This document shows positions 32,309 through 41,160 of a stretch of DNA of 64,000 bases, piece after piece. The stretch is from Microbacterium sp. zg-Y625 (GTDB taxonomy: Bacteria > Actinomycetota > Actinomycetes > Actinomycetales > Microbacteriaceae), in the NCBI RefSeq assembly GCF_030246925.1, contig NZ_CP126740.1:2852001-2916000 (forward strand). Reading direction: 5' to 3'. The first letter of the stretch is position 1, and every line of letters begins with the position of its first letter. The notes under the pieces are model-generated. The model ran no database searches, had not been told where the DNA came from, and saw nothing but the letters and a program-made list of their open reading frames with translations. A program made the translations under genes and the position numbers.

Positions 32309-33834
32309 GCCGCCGCCTCCGCACCGGCATCCGCCGTCGCCGCGAACATGATCGCCTCGGGTGTCGCCTCGCTGCGGGCGAACTCTCCGGTGAGGCGCCC
32401 CTCGCGCATGACGAGCACCCGGTCGGCCATGCCCAGCACCTCCGGCAGCTCGGACGAGATCATGAGGATCGCGATCCCCTGCTGCGCGAGTTCGCTGAGC
32501 AGCCGGTGCACCTCGGCCTTTGTGCCGACGTCGATGCCGCGCGTGGGCTCGTCGACGATCAGCACCGTCGGCTCGGTGGCGAGCCATTTGCTCAGCACCA
32601 CCTTCTGCTGATTGCCGCCCGACAGGGTGCCCGCCTCGGTGTCGAGGGCTGCGGCCTTCACTTCGAGTCGGCTCGCCCAGAGCTTGGCGGCGCGGTTCTC
32701 CGCGCCCGTCCAGATGAGGCCCCAGCGCGCCAGTCGCGAGCGGATGGCGAGGGTGATGTTGCGGGAGACCCCGTCGTCGAGCACGAGCCCCTGCCGGCGG
32801 CGGTCCTCCGGCACCAGCGCGATGCCGCGGGCGATCGCCACGCGCGGGTTCCCCTTGGGGAGGGCCGAACCGTGCAGAACGACCGATCCGCTCTCATACG
32901 CGTCGACGCCGAAGACGGCACGGGCGACCTCGCTGCGTCCGGCTCCGACGAGGCCGGCCAGCCCCACGATCTCACCGGCGCGCAGCTGGAAGGACACGTC
33001 GCGGAACACCCCGGCGCGGGTGAGGCCGCGCACGTCGAGAACGACCTCGCCGACCTCGGCGGGGAGTTTGGGGAAGAGGTCGGTGACGTCGCGGCCGACC
33101 ATCTGGCGCACGAGCTCGTCGACCGTGGTGTCGGCGATCGCCGTCGTGTCGACGTAGGAGCCGTCGCGCATGACCGTCACGGTGTCGCACAGGGCGAAGA
33201 CCTCGTCGAACCGGTGTGAGATGAACAGCAGCGCCCTGCCCTCGTCGCGCAGGCTCCGCGCCACCGCGAAGAGCCGCTCGACCTCCACACCCGACAGGGC
33301 GGCGGTCGGCTCGTCCATGATGAGCACCCTGGCATCCAATGAGATGGCTTTGGCGATCTCGATGATCTGCTGATCGGCGATCGACAGACCCTCGGTGATG
33401 CGGTCGGGGTCGAGCGAGACGCCGAGGCGTGCGAAGAGCCGCTCGGTCTCGTCGCGCATCGCCTTGCGGTCGATGCGCCCGAGGCGGGTGACGGGCTGGC
33501 GCCCCATGAAGATGTTCTCGGTGACCGACAGGTCGGGGAAGAGGGTCGGCTCCTGGTAGATCACGGCGATGCCGGCCGCCTTGGACTGAGCCGTGCTGCC
33601 GAAGTCGACGGGCTCGCCGTTCAGCAGGACGTCGCCCGAGTCGCGGCGGTAGAGCCCCGCGATGATCTTCACGAGCGTGGACTTGCCGGCGCCGTTCTCG
33701 CCGATGAGTGCGTGGATCGAGCCGAAGTCCAGCGCGAGGCTGCCCGAGCGCAGCGCCACCACGGCGCCGAACGACTTGACGACGCGCCGGAGCACCAGGG
33801 CAGGGTGCCCCGTCTGGTCGGCTGCGGATGCCAT
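32305..33834 (-). CDS. rhaT: Rhamnose ABC transporter ATP-binding protein
   Basis: A 509-residue tandem ABC protein. Domain one has Walker [11 protein letters not shown] near residue 45, signature [10 protein letters not shown] and Walker [12 protein letters not shown]. Domain two has a degenerate Walker A (GLVGAGRSE), signature LSGGNQQKV and [12 protein letters not shown]. This layout is typical of ribose/rhamnose uptake ATPases. The Met at 33834 was chosen because GGAGAGG is six bases upstream, although ATG codons 11 residues earlier are also in frame. It is the first gene of the operon and divergent from the LacI gene. Confidence 0.9.
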   Translation of the reverse strand: MASAADQTGHPALVLRRVVKSFGAVVALRSGSLALDFGSIHALIGENGAGKSTLVKIIAGLYRRDSGDVLLNGEPVDFGSTAQSKAAGIAVIYQEPTLFPDLSVTENIFMGRQPVTRLGRIDRKAMRDETERLFARLGVSLDPDRITEGLSIADQQIIEIAKAISLDARVLIMDEPTAALSGVEVERLFAVARSLRDEGRALLFISHRFDEVFALCDTVTVMRDGSYVDTTAIADTTVDELVRQMVGRDVTDLFPKLPAEVGEVVLDVRGLTRAGVFRDVSFQLRAGEIVGLAGLVGAGRSEVARAVFGVDAYESGSVVLHGSALPKGNPRVAIARGIALVPEDRRRQGLVLDDGVSRNITLAIRSRLARWGLIWTGAENRAAKLWASRLEVKAAALDTEAGTLSGGNQQKVVLSKWLATEPTVLIVDEPTRGIDVGTKAEVHRLLSELAQQGIAILMISSELPEVLGMADRVLVMREGRLTGEFARSEATPEAIMFAATADAGAEAAA

Positions 33835-33871
33835 GGCCATCCTCTCCATCGAGGTTGCGGGTTCCAAAATT

Positions 33872-33887
33872 CCTGAATCGATTCAGG
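33872..33887. promoter_or_regulatory. Operator of the rhamnose ABC operon
   Basis: CCTGAATCGATTCAGG is a perfect 16-bp palindrome containing TGAATCGATTCA, the usual form of a LacI-family site with a central CG. It lies in the 151-bp divergent gap between the ATPase gene and the LacI regulator gene (33835-33985), 38 bp from the ATPase start. It is probably the site for the adjacent regulator. Confidence 0.8.
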
Positions 33888-33985
33888 GGAGTTCAGGCTA
33901 CTGTATGAACCTCAGGGCACCGGGGTCAAGAAGGCGTCGGACCGGTGACCGAATCGTGACCCCGACGACGGAGTGGGAGGACGCG

Positions 33986-34996
33986 ATGCCGGCGAGCATC
34001 CGCGACGTGGCAGTGCGCGCGGGCGTGTCCGTGGGCACCGTCTCGAACGTGCTCAACCGTCCGGGCGAGGTGTCCGCCGAGTCGGTGGAGCGGGTGACCC
34101 GGGCCATCGAAGACCTGGGGTACGTGCGCAACGACGCGGCGCGCAAGCTGCGGGCCGGGGTCAGCACGACGGTCGGATTCGTGGTGCTCGACGGGCAGAA
34201 CCCGTTCTACACCGACGTCGTGCGCGGCGCCGAGGACGAGGCCACGCGTCACGGCATCGCGATCCTCTACGGCAACACCGACGAGGATCCGGGGCGCGAG
34301 AAGGTGTACCTGGACCTCTTCCAGGAGCAGCAGGTGCGGGGGCTGTTGATCGCCCCGTACGGCGACATCACCGCGCGCCTGCAGCGGCTGCGCTCCGGCG
34401 GCATCCCGGCCGTGCTCGTCGATCGCTTCAGCGCCGACGGGCGGTTCTCGTCGGTGTCGGTCGACAGCGTCGCGGGCGGCCGCCTCGCGGTGGAGCACCT
34501 CATCGCGGGCGGGCGACGGCGCATCGCGTTCGTCGGGGGGCCGTTCGACATCCGTCAGGTCAACGACCGGCTCGCGGGCGCCCGCGCGGCCGCCGACAAT
34601 GCGAGCGAGCGGGTGGGGCTGGAGGTCATCGCGACGTCCGGCATGACCGTCGAGGAGGGGGTCGCCGCCGGCGCGCGGGTGCTGGCACGCCCCCGCCGTG
34701 AGTGGCCCGACGCGCTCTTCGCCGCCAACGATCTGCTCGCGCTCGGGCTGCTGCAGTCGCTCGTGGTCGACGGACGTGCGGTGGTGCCCGGTGACATCGC
34801 GCTGATCGGGTTCGACGACATCCCGTTCGCCGCCGCGGCAGCGGTGCCGCTGTCGTCGATCCGGCAGCCGAGCCGCATGATCGGGCGCACGGCGCTGCGC
34901 GTGCTGCTCGAGGAAGCGGCCGATCCCGACAGCGTGCCGCGGCAGACCGTCTTCCCGCCGGAACTCGTCGTGCGGGCGTCGACGGCGGGGCGCTGA
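33986..34996 (+). CDS. LacI-family regulator of the rhamnose transporter
   Basis: A 336-residue LacI-type protein with helix-turn-helix SIRDVAVRAGVSVGTVSNVL and the effector domain (TVGFVVLDGQNPFYTDVV, LIGFDDIPFAAAAAVPLSSI). The start is chosen from the GGGAGG five bases upstream. It is divergent from the rhamnose ABC operon with the 16-bp palindrome between, so it is probably its repressor. A -10/-35 pair is not obvious. Downstream lies a seven-copy repeat array. Confidence 0.9.
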   Translation: MPASIRDVAVRAGVSVGTVSNVLNRPGEVSAESVERVTRAIEDLGYVRNDAARKLRAGVSTTVGFVVLDGQNPFYTDVVRGAEDEATRHGIAILYGNTDEDPGREKVYLDLFQEQQVRGLLIAPYGDITARLQRLRSGGIPAVLVDRFSADGRFSSVSVDSVAGGRLAVEHLIAGGRRRIAFVGGPFDIRQVNDRLAGARAAADNASERVGLEVIATSGMTVEEGVAAGARVLARPRREWPDALFAANDLLALGLLQSLVVDGRAVVPGDIALIGFDDIPFAAAAAVPLSSIRQPSRMIGRTALRVLLEEAADPDSVPRQTVFPPELVVRASTAGR

Positions 34997-35018
34997 GGGT
35001 CAGGCCCTCCGGCGGCGC

Positions 35019-35150
35019 GAATACTCACTCGGCGAGGCGAGTACTCACTCGGCGAGGCGAGTACTCACTCGGCGAGGCGAGTACTCACTCGGCAGCGCGA
35101 ATACTCACTCGGCAGCGCGAATACTCACTCGGCAGCGCGAATACTCACTC
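35019..35150 (-). repeat. GAGTGAGTATTC array, 7 copies, all inverted
   Basis: Complementary cores at 35019-35030, 35039-35050, 35059-35070, 35079-35090, 35099-35110, 35119-35130 and 35139-35150, all 20 bp apart. Copies two to four read GAGTACTCACTC (a GAGTACTC palindrome); the rest read GAATACTCACTC. It fills most of the gap between the LacI gene and the transglutaminase gene stop and is the longest array here. Confidence 0.95.
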
Positions 35151-35160
35151 GCGAGCGGGG

Positions 35161-36006
35161 TCAGGCCTCGCGGGTGATCGTCACCTGCACGTGCAGGTCG
35201 CTCGTCAGTGCGCCGGCGTAGACGCCGCGCAGCGGAGGGACGTCGTTGTAATCGCGGCCACGGCCCACGAGCACGTGCCGCTCGCCGATCTCGACGTTGT
35301 TGGTCGGGTCGAACCCGTGCCAGTCCCCGGCGAACCACTCCACCCACGCGTGGGACTCCCCCACCACGGCGACCCCCACCTCGGCATCGGGGTCGGGGTG
35401 CAGGTATCCCGAGACGTAGCGGGCCGGAATCCCGACCGACCGGAGCGCGCCGAGGGTGATGTGGGCCATGTCCTGGCACACACCCGACCGCTTGTCCCAC
35501 GACTCCGCTGCAGTGGAGTGCACACCCGTGCTGCCGTAGACGTATTCGACGGCCTCGCCCACGGCCACGGCGATCGCGCGGGCGGCTTCACCGGGGTTGT
35601 CGTGCTCCTGCACGATCGTGCGGGCCAGCTGCAGCACCTCGGGGTGTGGCGCCGTGCGGGGTGTCTGCACGAGCATCTCCACGGTGGTGATCGACTTCTG
35701 GGCCTCGGCAGCGAGCTCCTCCCAGAGCATCTCGGGGTTCTCCATCGGCCGCGGACGCACCTCGACGAGCGAGCGGGCGGTGATGCTGAGGGCGCTGTGC
35801 CCCGACAGCACGTCGAACGATGCGACGCGCGTGCCGAAGTAGTCGACGTACTGGTTGACGCTCGTCGAGGGCTCGATGTCGAGCGACGAGCTCAGCACGA
35901 ACTGGTTCTCGGTCGACACCGGCAGCATGCGCGCCTCGTTGTACGACGCCGACACCTCTCCCGGGTACGCGAAGCCGGTGGCGTGCTCGATCCGCAGGCG
36001 CATCAT
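35161..36006 (-). CDS. Transglutaminase-like family protein
   Basis: A 281-residue protein with an N-terminal beta domain and a transglutaminase-like catalytic core: Cys in RSGVCQDMAH, His in ESHAWVEWF, and Asp in GFDPTNN. The thiol-protease or amidase-like fold is typical of COG1305 proteins in this cluster. Two Mets, at 36006 and 36003, both overlap the alpha-E gene's stop. It is the last gene of a three-gene operon with the alpha-E and ATP-grasp proteins. The set is thought to make and cleave peptide or amide bonds, but its substrate is unknown. Confidence 0.88.
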   Translation of the reverse strand: MMRLRIEHATGFAYPGEVSASYNEARMLPVSTENQFVLSSSLDIEPSTSVNQYVDYFGTRVASFDVLSGHSALSITARSLVEVRPRPMENPEMLWEELAAEAQKSITTVEMLVQTPRTAPHPEVLQLARTIVQEHDNPGEAARAIAVAVGEAVEYVYGSTGVHSTAAESWDKRSGVCQDMAHITLGALRSVGIPARYVSGYLHPDPDAEVGVAVVGESHAWVEWFAGDWHGFDPTNNVEIGERHVLVGRGRDYNDVPPLRGVYAGALTSDLHVQVTITREA

Positions 36007-36938
36007 GAGATCTCTCCGATCCAGCTCGGCTCGGCCTGCGTCGGGAAGAACCGCTGCCGGATCGCCTCTGACGCCTCGCGTGTCACGGTCTGCACCCGCT
36101 CCATGTGCTCGGGCAGCTCACCGAGGATGTCGGTGATCGGGCTGTACTCCAGGTCGTTGCGGATGCGCCCGAGTGCACGCAGCACGGCATTCGAGTGGCC
36201 CACCCGGTCGGCGCGGGGGTCGATCGCGCTCATGCACTCCTCGGCCCGTTGGATCGAGTAGATGATCGACCGCGGGAAGAGCCGGTCCAGCAGCAGGAAC
36301 TCCGCCGCGTTGCGCGAGCTCGGCATGCCGCGGTACGTGCGCACATAGGCCTCGTACGCGCCGCACGAACGCAGAATGGTCGTCCACGAGGGACCCGATG
36401 CCTCGGTCAGCGACCGGGTGGCGAGCATGCGGGCCGTCATGTCGGCGCGCTCGATGCTGCGGCCGAGGGTGAAGAACTGCCATGCCTCGTCGCGGCTCGT
36501 CGACGAGTCCACGATGCCGACGGCGAGCGCCGAGCGCTCACGCACCCACTGGAAGAACTCGTGCACCTTCTCGGACTGCAGGCGCCGCGGCATGCGGGAG
36601 TTGGTCGTGTTGAGGGTCTCCCACAGCTCGGTCGAGACGATCTCGCGCGCGCGGCGGGCGTTCTCACGCGCCGCCTGCAGCGAGAACGCGATGCTCGACG
36701 AGTTCGTGCGGTCGACGGCCAGGCGCGCCAGCACGTCCTGGCGCTCGACCTTCTCAAGGTCATCGTCCGGCGGAATCGACCCCATGACGCTGAGCAGCGA
36801 CCGGCACGCGGTGTCCTCGTCGATCCACGGGTCCTCCAGCAGCAGCTGCAGGTGCACGTCGAGGATGCGGGCGGTGCCGTCGGACCGCTCGATGTAGCGG
36901 CCGATCCAGAAGAGAGACTCAGCGATCCGCGACAGCAT
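36003..36938 (-). CDS. Alpha-E domain protein (COG2307-like)
   Basis: A 311-residue mostly alpha-helical protein, starting MLSRIAESLFWIGRYIERSDGTARI, the hallmark opening of the alpha-E family. Later segments include SLLSVMG, RENARRAREIVSTELW, SIERADMTARML and SIIYSIQRAEECM. Function is unknown; it always accompanies an ATP-grasp and a transglutaminase-like protein. It overlaps the ATP-grasp gene by 20 bp and the transglutaminase gene by four bases or so. Confidence 0.9.
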   Translation of the reverse strand: MLSRIAESLFWIGRYIERSDGTARILDVHLQLLLEDPWIDEDTACRSLLSVMGSIPPDDDLEKVERQDVLARLAVDRTNSSSIAFSLQAARENARRAREIVSTELWETLNTTNSRMPRRLQSEKVHEFFQWVRERSALAVGIVDSSTSRDEAWQFFTLGRSIERADMTARMLATRSLTEASGPSWTTILRSCGAYEAYVRTYRGMPSSRNAAEFLLLDRLFPRSIIYSIQRAEECMSAIDPRADRVGHSNAVLRALGRIRNDLEYSPITDILGELPEHMERVQTVTREASEAIRQRFFPTQAEPSWIGEIS

Positions 36939-38646
36939 CCGCCGCCTCCTCGGTCGTTGCGCGAGGAGCGCGGCCCGCCGGCCGCTCGCCCTGCTGCTGT
37001 TGCTGCTCCTGCTGCTCCGAGCGCGCGGCCGGGCTGTCCTGGGGGCCGTGCACCGGCGCGGGCTGGCCGTCATAGATGACGGGGATCGACTCGGTCGTGG
37101 CCTGGTCGGCGACGAGATCCGCCACGTCGCGGCCGTGACGCTGGCCGTACTCGACGTGGCGCGGTGCCGCCCCGCCGACGATCCAGGTGTCCTTGGAACC
37201 GCCGCCCTGGCTGGAGTTGACCACCAGCTGGCCTTCGGGAAGGGCGACGCGCGTGAGCCCTCCGGGGAGCACCCACACCTCGTCGCCGTCGTTGACGGCG
37301 AAGGGACGAAGGTCGGCGTGGCGAGGGCGCATGCCGTCCTCGACCAGCGTCGGGATCGTCGAGAGCATGACCACCGGCTGCGCGATCCAGCCGCGCGGGT
37401 CGGCACGCAGCCGGGTGCGCAGCTTGTCGAGTTCGGCGGGCGAGGCGTCCGGCCCGACCACGAGCCCCTTGCCGCCCGACCCGTCGACGGGTTTCACGAC
37501 CAGCTCGTCCAGGCGGTCGAGCACCTCCTCGAGCGCGCCCGGGTCTTCCAGGCGCCAGGTGTCGACGTTCTTGAGGATGGGCTCCTCGGCCAGGTAGTAG
37601 CGGATGAGGTCCGGGACGTACGTGTAGAGCAGCTTGTCGTCCGCGACGCCGTTACCGACGGCGTTGGCGATGGTGACGTTGCCCAGGCGCGCGGCGAGCA
37701 TGAGTCCCGGAGCACCCAGCATCGAGTCGGCACGGAACTGCAGCGGGTCCAGGAAGTCGTCGTCGACGCGCCGGTAGATGACGTCCACCCGCTGCGGGCC
37801 GCGCGTGGTGCGCATGAAGACCTTGCCGCCGGTGCAGAGCAGGTCCCGCCCTTCGACGAGCTCCACGCCCATGAGCCGCGCCAGCAGCGTGTGCTCGAAG
37901 TACGCGGAGTTGTACACCCCGGGGGTCAGCACGACGACGTTGGGGTCCTCGACGCCGGGCGGGGCCGAGGCGCGCAGCGCCGCGAGCAGCTTGTTGGGGT
38001 ACTCCCCGACCGGGCGCACCCGCATCGAGACGAAGAGCTCGGGAAGCGTCTGGGCCATCACGCGACGGTTGGAGATGACGTAGCTGACGCCCGACGGCAC
38101 CCGCACGTTGTCCTCCAGCACCCGCATCTCGCCGTGCTCGTCCCGGATGAGGTCGATACCCGAGACCTGGATGCGCACACCGTTGGCGGAGTGGATGCCG
38201 GCGGCCTGCCGGTAGAAGTACTGCGACGAGGCGATGAGCCCCGCCGGCAGCACGCCGTCGCGCACGCAGTGCTGGTGGCCGTACACGTCGTCGAGGAAAG
38301 CCTCCAGCGCGAGAACGCGCTGCTTGACGCCGGCCTCGATGCGGGACCATTCGTCATAGTCGATGATGCGCGGCACGGCGTCGAGGGGGAACGGTCGCTC
38401 CTCGCCGGCGAAGTCGAACGTGACGCCCTGGGCGAGGTACGAGCTCGCGAGCGAATCGGTGCGCCCGCGCAGCTCTTCCTGGGTCATCTGCGCCAGCGCC
38501 TGGTACAGCTCCCGGTAGGCGCGACGCGACGGCACCGGCGCGCCGGAGCCGTCGGGGTGGCCGAACATCTCGTCGAACGCGGGGACGCCCGACGGCGTCT
38601 TGCGCGGCGCCAGAGTCGAACCGTAGCCGTCGAACAAGTCACCCAT
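36919..38646 (-). CDS. Circularly permuted ATP-grasp protein (COG2308-like)
   Basis: A 575-residue protein of the type-2 circularly permuted ATP-grasp family, with RIIDYDEWSRIEAGVKQRV, SGVSYVISNRRVM, KPVDGSGGKGLVVG and GWIAQPVVMLSTIPT motifs. The last 45 residues are a Gln/Arg/Ala-rich tail (QQEQQQQQ) not expected in the core fold. It lies at the head of the three-gene operon. Family proteins probably ligate an amino-containing substrate to a carboxylate with ATP. The ATG at 38646 is the first in the core region; no strong ribosome site was seen. Confidence 0.9.
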   Translation of the reverse strand: MGDLFDGYGSTLAPRKTPSGVPAFDEMFGHPDGSGAPVPSRRAYRELYQALAQMTQEELRGRTDSLASSYLAQGVTFDFAGEERPFPLDAVPRIIDYDEWSRIEAGVKQRVLALEAFLDDVYGHQHCVRDGVLPAGLIASSQYFYRQAAGIHSANGVRIQVSGIDLIRDEHGEMRVLEDNVRVPSGVSYVISNRRVMAQTLPELFVSMRVRPVGEYPNKLLAALRASAPPGVEDPNVVVLTPGVYNSAYFEHTLLARLMGVELVEGRDLLCTGGKVFMRTTRGPQRVDVIYRRVDDDFLDPLQFRADSMLGAPGLMLAARLGNVTIANAVGNGVADDKLLYTYVPDLIRYYLAEEPILKNVDTWRLEDPGALEEVLDRLDELVVKPVDGSGGKGLVVGPDASPAELDKLRTRLRADPRGWIAQPVVMLSTIPTLVEDGMRPRHADLRPFAVNDGDEVWVLPGGLTRVALPEGQLVVNSSQGGGSKDTWIVGGAAPRHVEYGQRHGRDVADLVADQATTESIPVIYDGQPAPVHGPQDSPAARSEQQEQQQQQGERPAGRAPRATTEEAADAVADR

Positions 38647-38800
38647 GGGAATCACCCTATCCGCGGCGGATTGCGGTGATGTTTCGAGCCGCAGGACTTG
38701 ACAGCGCGACCCCGCCTCGGGCGGAGGAGACCGGCGCTCACGGCATCCGCTGTCCCTCGGGTTCGCCGGCGGCAATCCCCTCGATCCGGCGCTCCCCCAC

Positions 38801-38865
38801 ACAGGAGGAATCACCGGCACAGGACGTTCCGCGCGGGTTTCTCCTGTACCGGTGAGTTCGCCTGT
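38801..38865. repeat. Nested palindrome in the rocD / ATP-grasp gap
   Basis: Outer arms ACAGG (38801-38805) and CCTGT (38861-38865); inner arms CACCGGCACAGGA (38812-38824) and its near-complement (38842-38854) with one mismatch and a 17-base loop. It lies in a 249-bp intergenic stretch and may act as terminator of the rocD transcript. Confidence 0.6.
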
Positions 38866-38895
38866 TCCCGGGAGGAAGGGGCGGATGCCGCGGCG

Positions 38896-40119
38896 TCAGC
38901 CGAGCGCGACCTTCAGCTGCTCCACCGCCCAGTCGAGCTCGGTGGCGCGGACGACCAGCGGAGGGGCGAGCCGGATGGTCTGCCCGTGGGTGTCCTTCGC
39001 CAGCACGCCGCGGGTGAGCAGCCGCTCGGCGACCTCGCGGCCGGTGCCCCGCGCGGGGTCGATGTCGACGCCTGCCCAGAGGCCCGCGACGCGCACCTCC
39101 GTCACGCCGTGGCCGACGAGCGGGGCGAGCGTGTCCTCGAGGTGCTTCCCGAGGGCCGCCGCGCGCGTCTGCAGCGTGCCGGTCGCGAGCAGCTGCACCA
39201 CCCGCTCCCCGACGGCGGCGGCGAGCGGGTTTCCGCCGAACGTCGAGCCGTGCTCTCCCGGGCGGAGCACCCCCAGCACGTCGCGGTCGGCGACGACCGC
39301 CGACAGCGGCAGGATGCCGCCCCCGAGGGCCTTGCCCAGCAGGTACACGTCGGGAACGACGTCCTCGCGGTCGCAGGCGAAGGTCGTGCCGACCCGGCCG
39401 AGGCCGGACTGGATCTCGTCGGCGATGAAGAGCACGCCGTGGCGGGTGCAGATCTCGCGCACAGCACGCAGGTAGCCCTCGGGCGGCACGATGACGCCCG
39501 CCTCGCCCTGAACGGGCTCCAGCAGCACGGCGGCGGTGTTCTCGTCGATGGCCGCCTCGATCGCCGCGGCGTCGCCGAACGGCACCGAGACGAATCCCGG
39601 CGCGTACGGCCCGAAGTCGTCGCGGGCGACGGGATCGTCGCTGAAGCCGACGATGGTCGTGGTGCGGCCGTGGAAGTTGCCGCCCGCGACGATGATCGTC
39701 GCGGCATCCTGCGCCACGCCCTTCACCCGGTACGCCCACGCCCGCGCGACCTTGATGCCGGACTCCACGGCCTCGGCCCCGGTGTTCATCGGCAGCACGA
39801 GGTCCTTGCCGCAGAGGTCCGCCAGCGCCGCGGCGAACGGGCCCAGCCGGTCGTTGTGGAACGCGCGGCTGGTGAGGGTGAGCCGGCCGAGCTGGGCGGT
39901 CGCGGCGGCGACGAGGTCGGGATGCCGGTGGCCGAAGTTCATCGCCGAGTACGCCGACAGCAGGTCGAGGTACCGCTTGCCCTCGACGTCGGTGACCCAG
40001 GCGCCCTCGCCGCCGGCGATCACGACGGGGAGAGGGTGATAGGTGTGGGCGACGTGCTCGTCTTCGACGGCGATCAGCCGTGCGGCCTCGGCGTCGAGGT
40101 TCGGCGGAACGGCGGTCAT
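38896..40119 (-). CDS. rocD: Ornithine aminotransferase
   Basis: A 407-residue class III aminotransferase. Motifs: YLDLLSAYSAMNFGHRHP, LPMNTGAEAVESGIKVAR, GNFHGRTTTIV, LFIADEIQSGLGR and the PLP-binding Lys in LGKALGGG at about residue 260. The NTGAEAVE segment identifies ornithine aminotransferase, which makes glutamate semialdehyde from ornithine. It is one base downstream of the amidinohydrolase gene, so arginine-derived ornithine could feed the PutA enzyme encoded nearby. Confidence 0.92.
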   Translation of the reverse strand: MTAVPPNLDAEAARLIAVEDEHVAHTYHPLPVVIAGGEGAWVTDVEGKRYLDLLSAYSAMNFGHRHPDLVAAATAQLGRLTLTSRAFHNDRLGPFAAALADLCGKDLVLPMNTGAEAVESGIKVARAWAYRVKGVAQDAATIIVAGGNFHGRTTTIVGFSDDPVARDDFGPYAPGFVSVPFGDAAAIEAAIDENTAAVLLEPVQGEAGVIVPPEGYLRAVREICTRHGVLFIADEIQSGLGRVGTTFACDREDVVPDVYLLGKALGGGILPLSAVVADRDVLGVLRPGEHGSTFGGNPLAAAVGERVVQLLATGTLQTRAAALGKHLEDTLAPLVGHGVTEVRVAGLWAGVDIDPARGTGREVAERLLTRGVLAKDTHGQTIRLAPPLVVRATELDWAVEQLKVALG

Positions 40120-40120
40120 G

Positions 40121-41008
40121 TCAGCCTCTCAGTTCCAACGTGCAGCACTTGATGCCGCCGCCGCCGAGCAGGAGCTCGGACAGGTCGACGGCGATGGGGA
40201 CGTAACCGCGCTCCCGCAGCTGGGCGATGAAGCCGACGGCTCGCGGAGAGACGATCACGTTGCGTCCGTCGCTGGCGGTGTTGAGTCCGAAGACGGCGCC
40301 GTCGGCCTCGTCGACGAGGATCGCGTCGGGGTAGCGCTCGGCGAGCACGGCCCGCGAGCGCTCGTCGAAGGCGCCAGGGAGATACGCGATGTTGGCGCGG
40401 TCCACCCCGCCCGGCCCCTCCACCGGGTCGAGCACGGCGATGGCGGTGTCGAGGTGGTAGAACCGCGGGTCGGTCAGGGTGAGACTCACGACCTCGCGCC
40501 CGAAGACCTCCGCCACCTCGCGGTGGCTCGCTCCGTCGGAGCGGAACCCGGTGCCGGCGAGCACCGTGTCGCCGACGAGCAGGAAGTCGCCCTCGCCCTC
40601 CTGCACCTCGACCGGCTCGACGACGTCGAACCCGTGCGCGGCGAACCAGTCCATGAACGGCCGCTCCTCGCCGCGGCGCTCGGCGACACGGAAGCGCACA
40701 CCCAGCGCGCGCCCGTCGATGACGAATCCGCCGTTGGCGGTGTAGACCATGTCGGGAAGACCCGGCACGGGGTCGATCAGCTCGACGTCGTGGCCCAGCT
40801 GCACGTACGTGTCGTGCAGCTGCTGCCACTGGCGCAGCGCCTTCGCCGTGTCGGTGGGGCGCGCCGGCTCCATCCAGGGGTTGATGCGGTAGCTCACCGT
40901 GAAGTGCTCCGGCCGGCACATCAGGTAGCGGCGGTGCTGCGCGATGCGCTCAGGCACCTCGGGATGGGGCGTCGCCTGGGACTGCTGGAGGGTGGGGTGC
41001 GTGGACAT
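40121..41008 (-). CDS. ddaH: Dimethylargininase / arginine-deiminase-like amidinohydrolase
   Basis: A 295-residue amidinotransferase-fold protein. The N-terminus (RRYLMCRPEHFTVSYRINPWM), VYTANGGFV with conserved Asn, GEGDFLL, FYHLDTA containing the catalytic His, and a C-terminal Cys in GGIKCCTLELRG match the dimethylargininase / amidinohydrolase family. AAGGAG precedes the ATG at 41008. It is transcribed with rocD. Whether the substrate is methylated arginine, arginine or another guanidino compound cannot be decided; the symbol is tentative. Confidence 0.8.
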   Translation of the reverse strand: MSTHPTLQQSQATPHPEVPERIAQHRRYLMCRPEHFTVSYRINPWMEPARPTDTAKALRQWQQLHDTYVQLGHDVELIDPVPGLPDMVYTANGGFVIDGRALGVRFRVAERRGEERPFMDWFAAHGFDVVEPVEVQEGEGDFLLVGDTVLAGTGFRSDGASHREVAEVFGREVVSLTLTDPRFYHLDTAIAVLDPVEGPGGVDRANIAYLPGAFDERSRAVLAERYPDAILVDEADGAVFGLNTASDGRNVIVSPRAVGFIAQLRERGYVPIAVDLSELLLGGGGIKCCTLELRG

Positions 41009-41160
41009 TCGGCTCCTTCGCAAACGCGGCGGACGCTGTCCTCCTGGCCCGGGGGCCCTTCGACCCGCGCTTCGTCAGCCGCGGGGAAAGGTCGATCCGG
41101 ACACGCCGCGACCATTGTGACATGGCGGATGCCGGAGCGCCCCTCCCCCGGCCGCGACCC

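Noticed and set aside
19151-35150. The 20-bp arrays as a CRISPR array
   Set aside because: Repeat plus spacer is only 20 bp, the spacers are 8 bp and not unique, units occur in both orientations, and no cas genes are present.
35019-35150. Open frames through the repeat arrays encoding repeated peptides such as EYSLGSANTHSA
   Set aside because: They arise because 20 bp is not a multiple of three and TGA falls in only one frame; no start or ribosome site, and arrays are outside genes.
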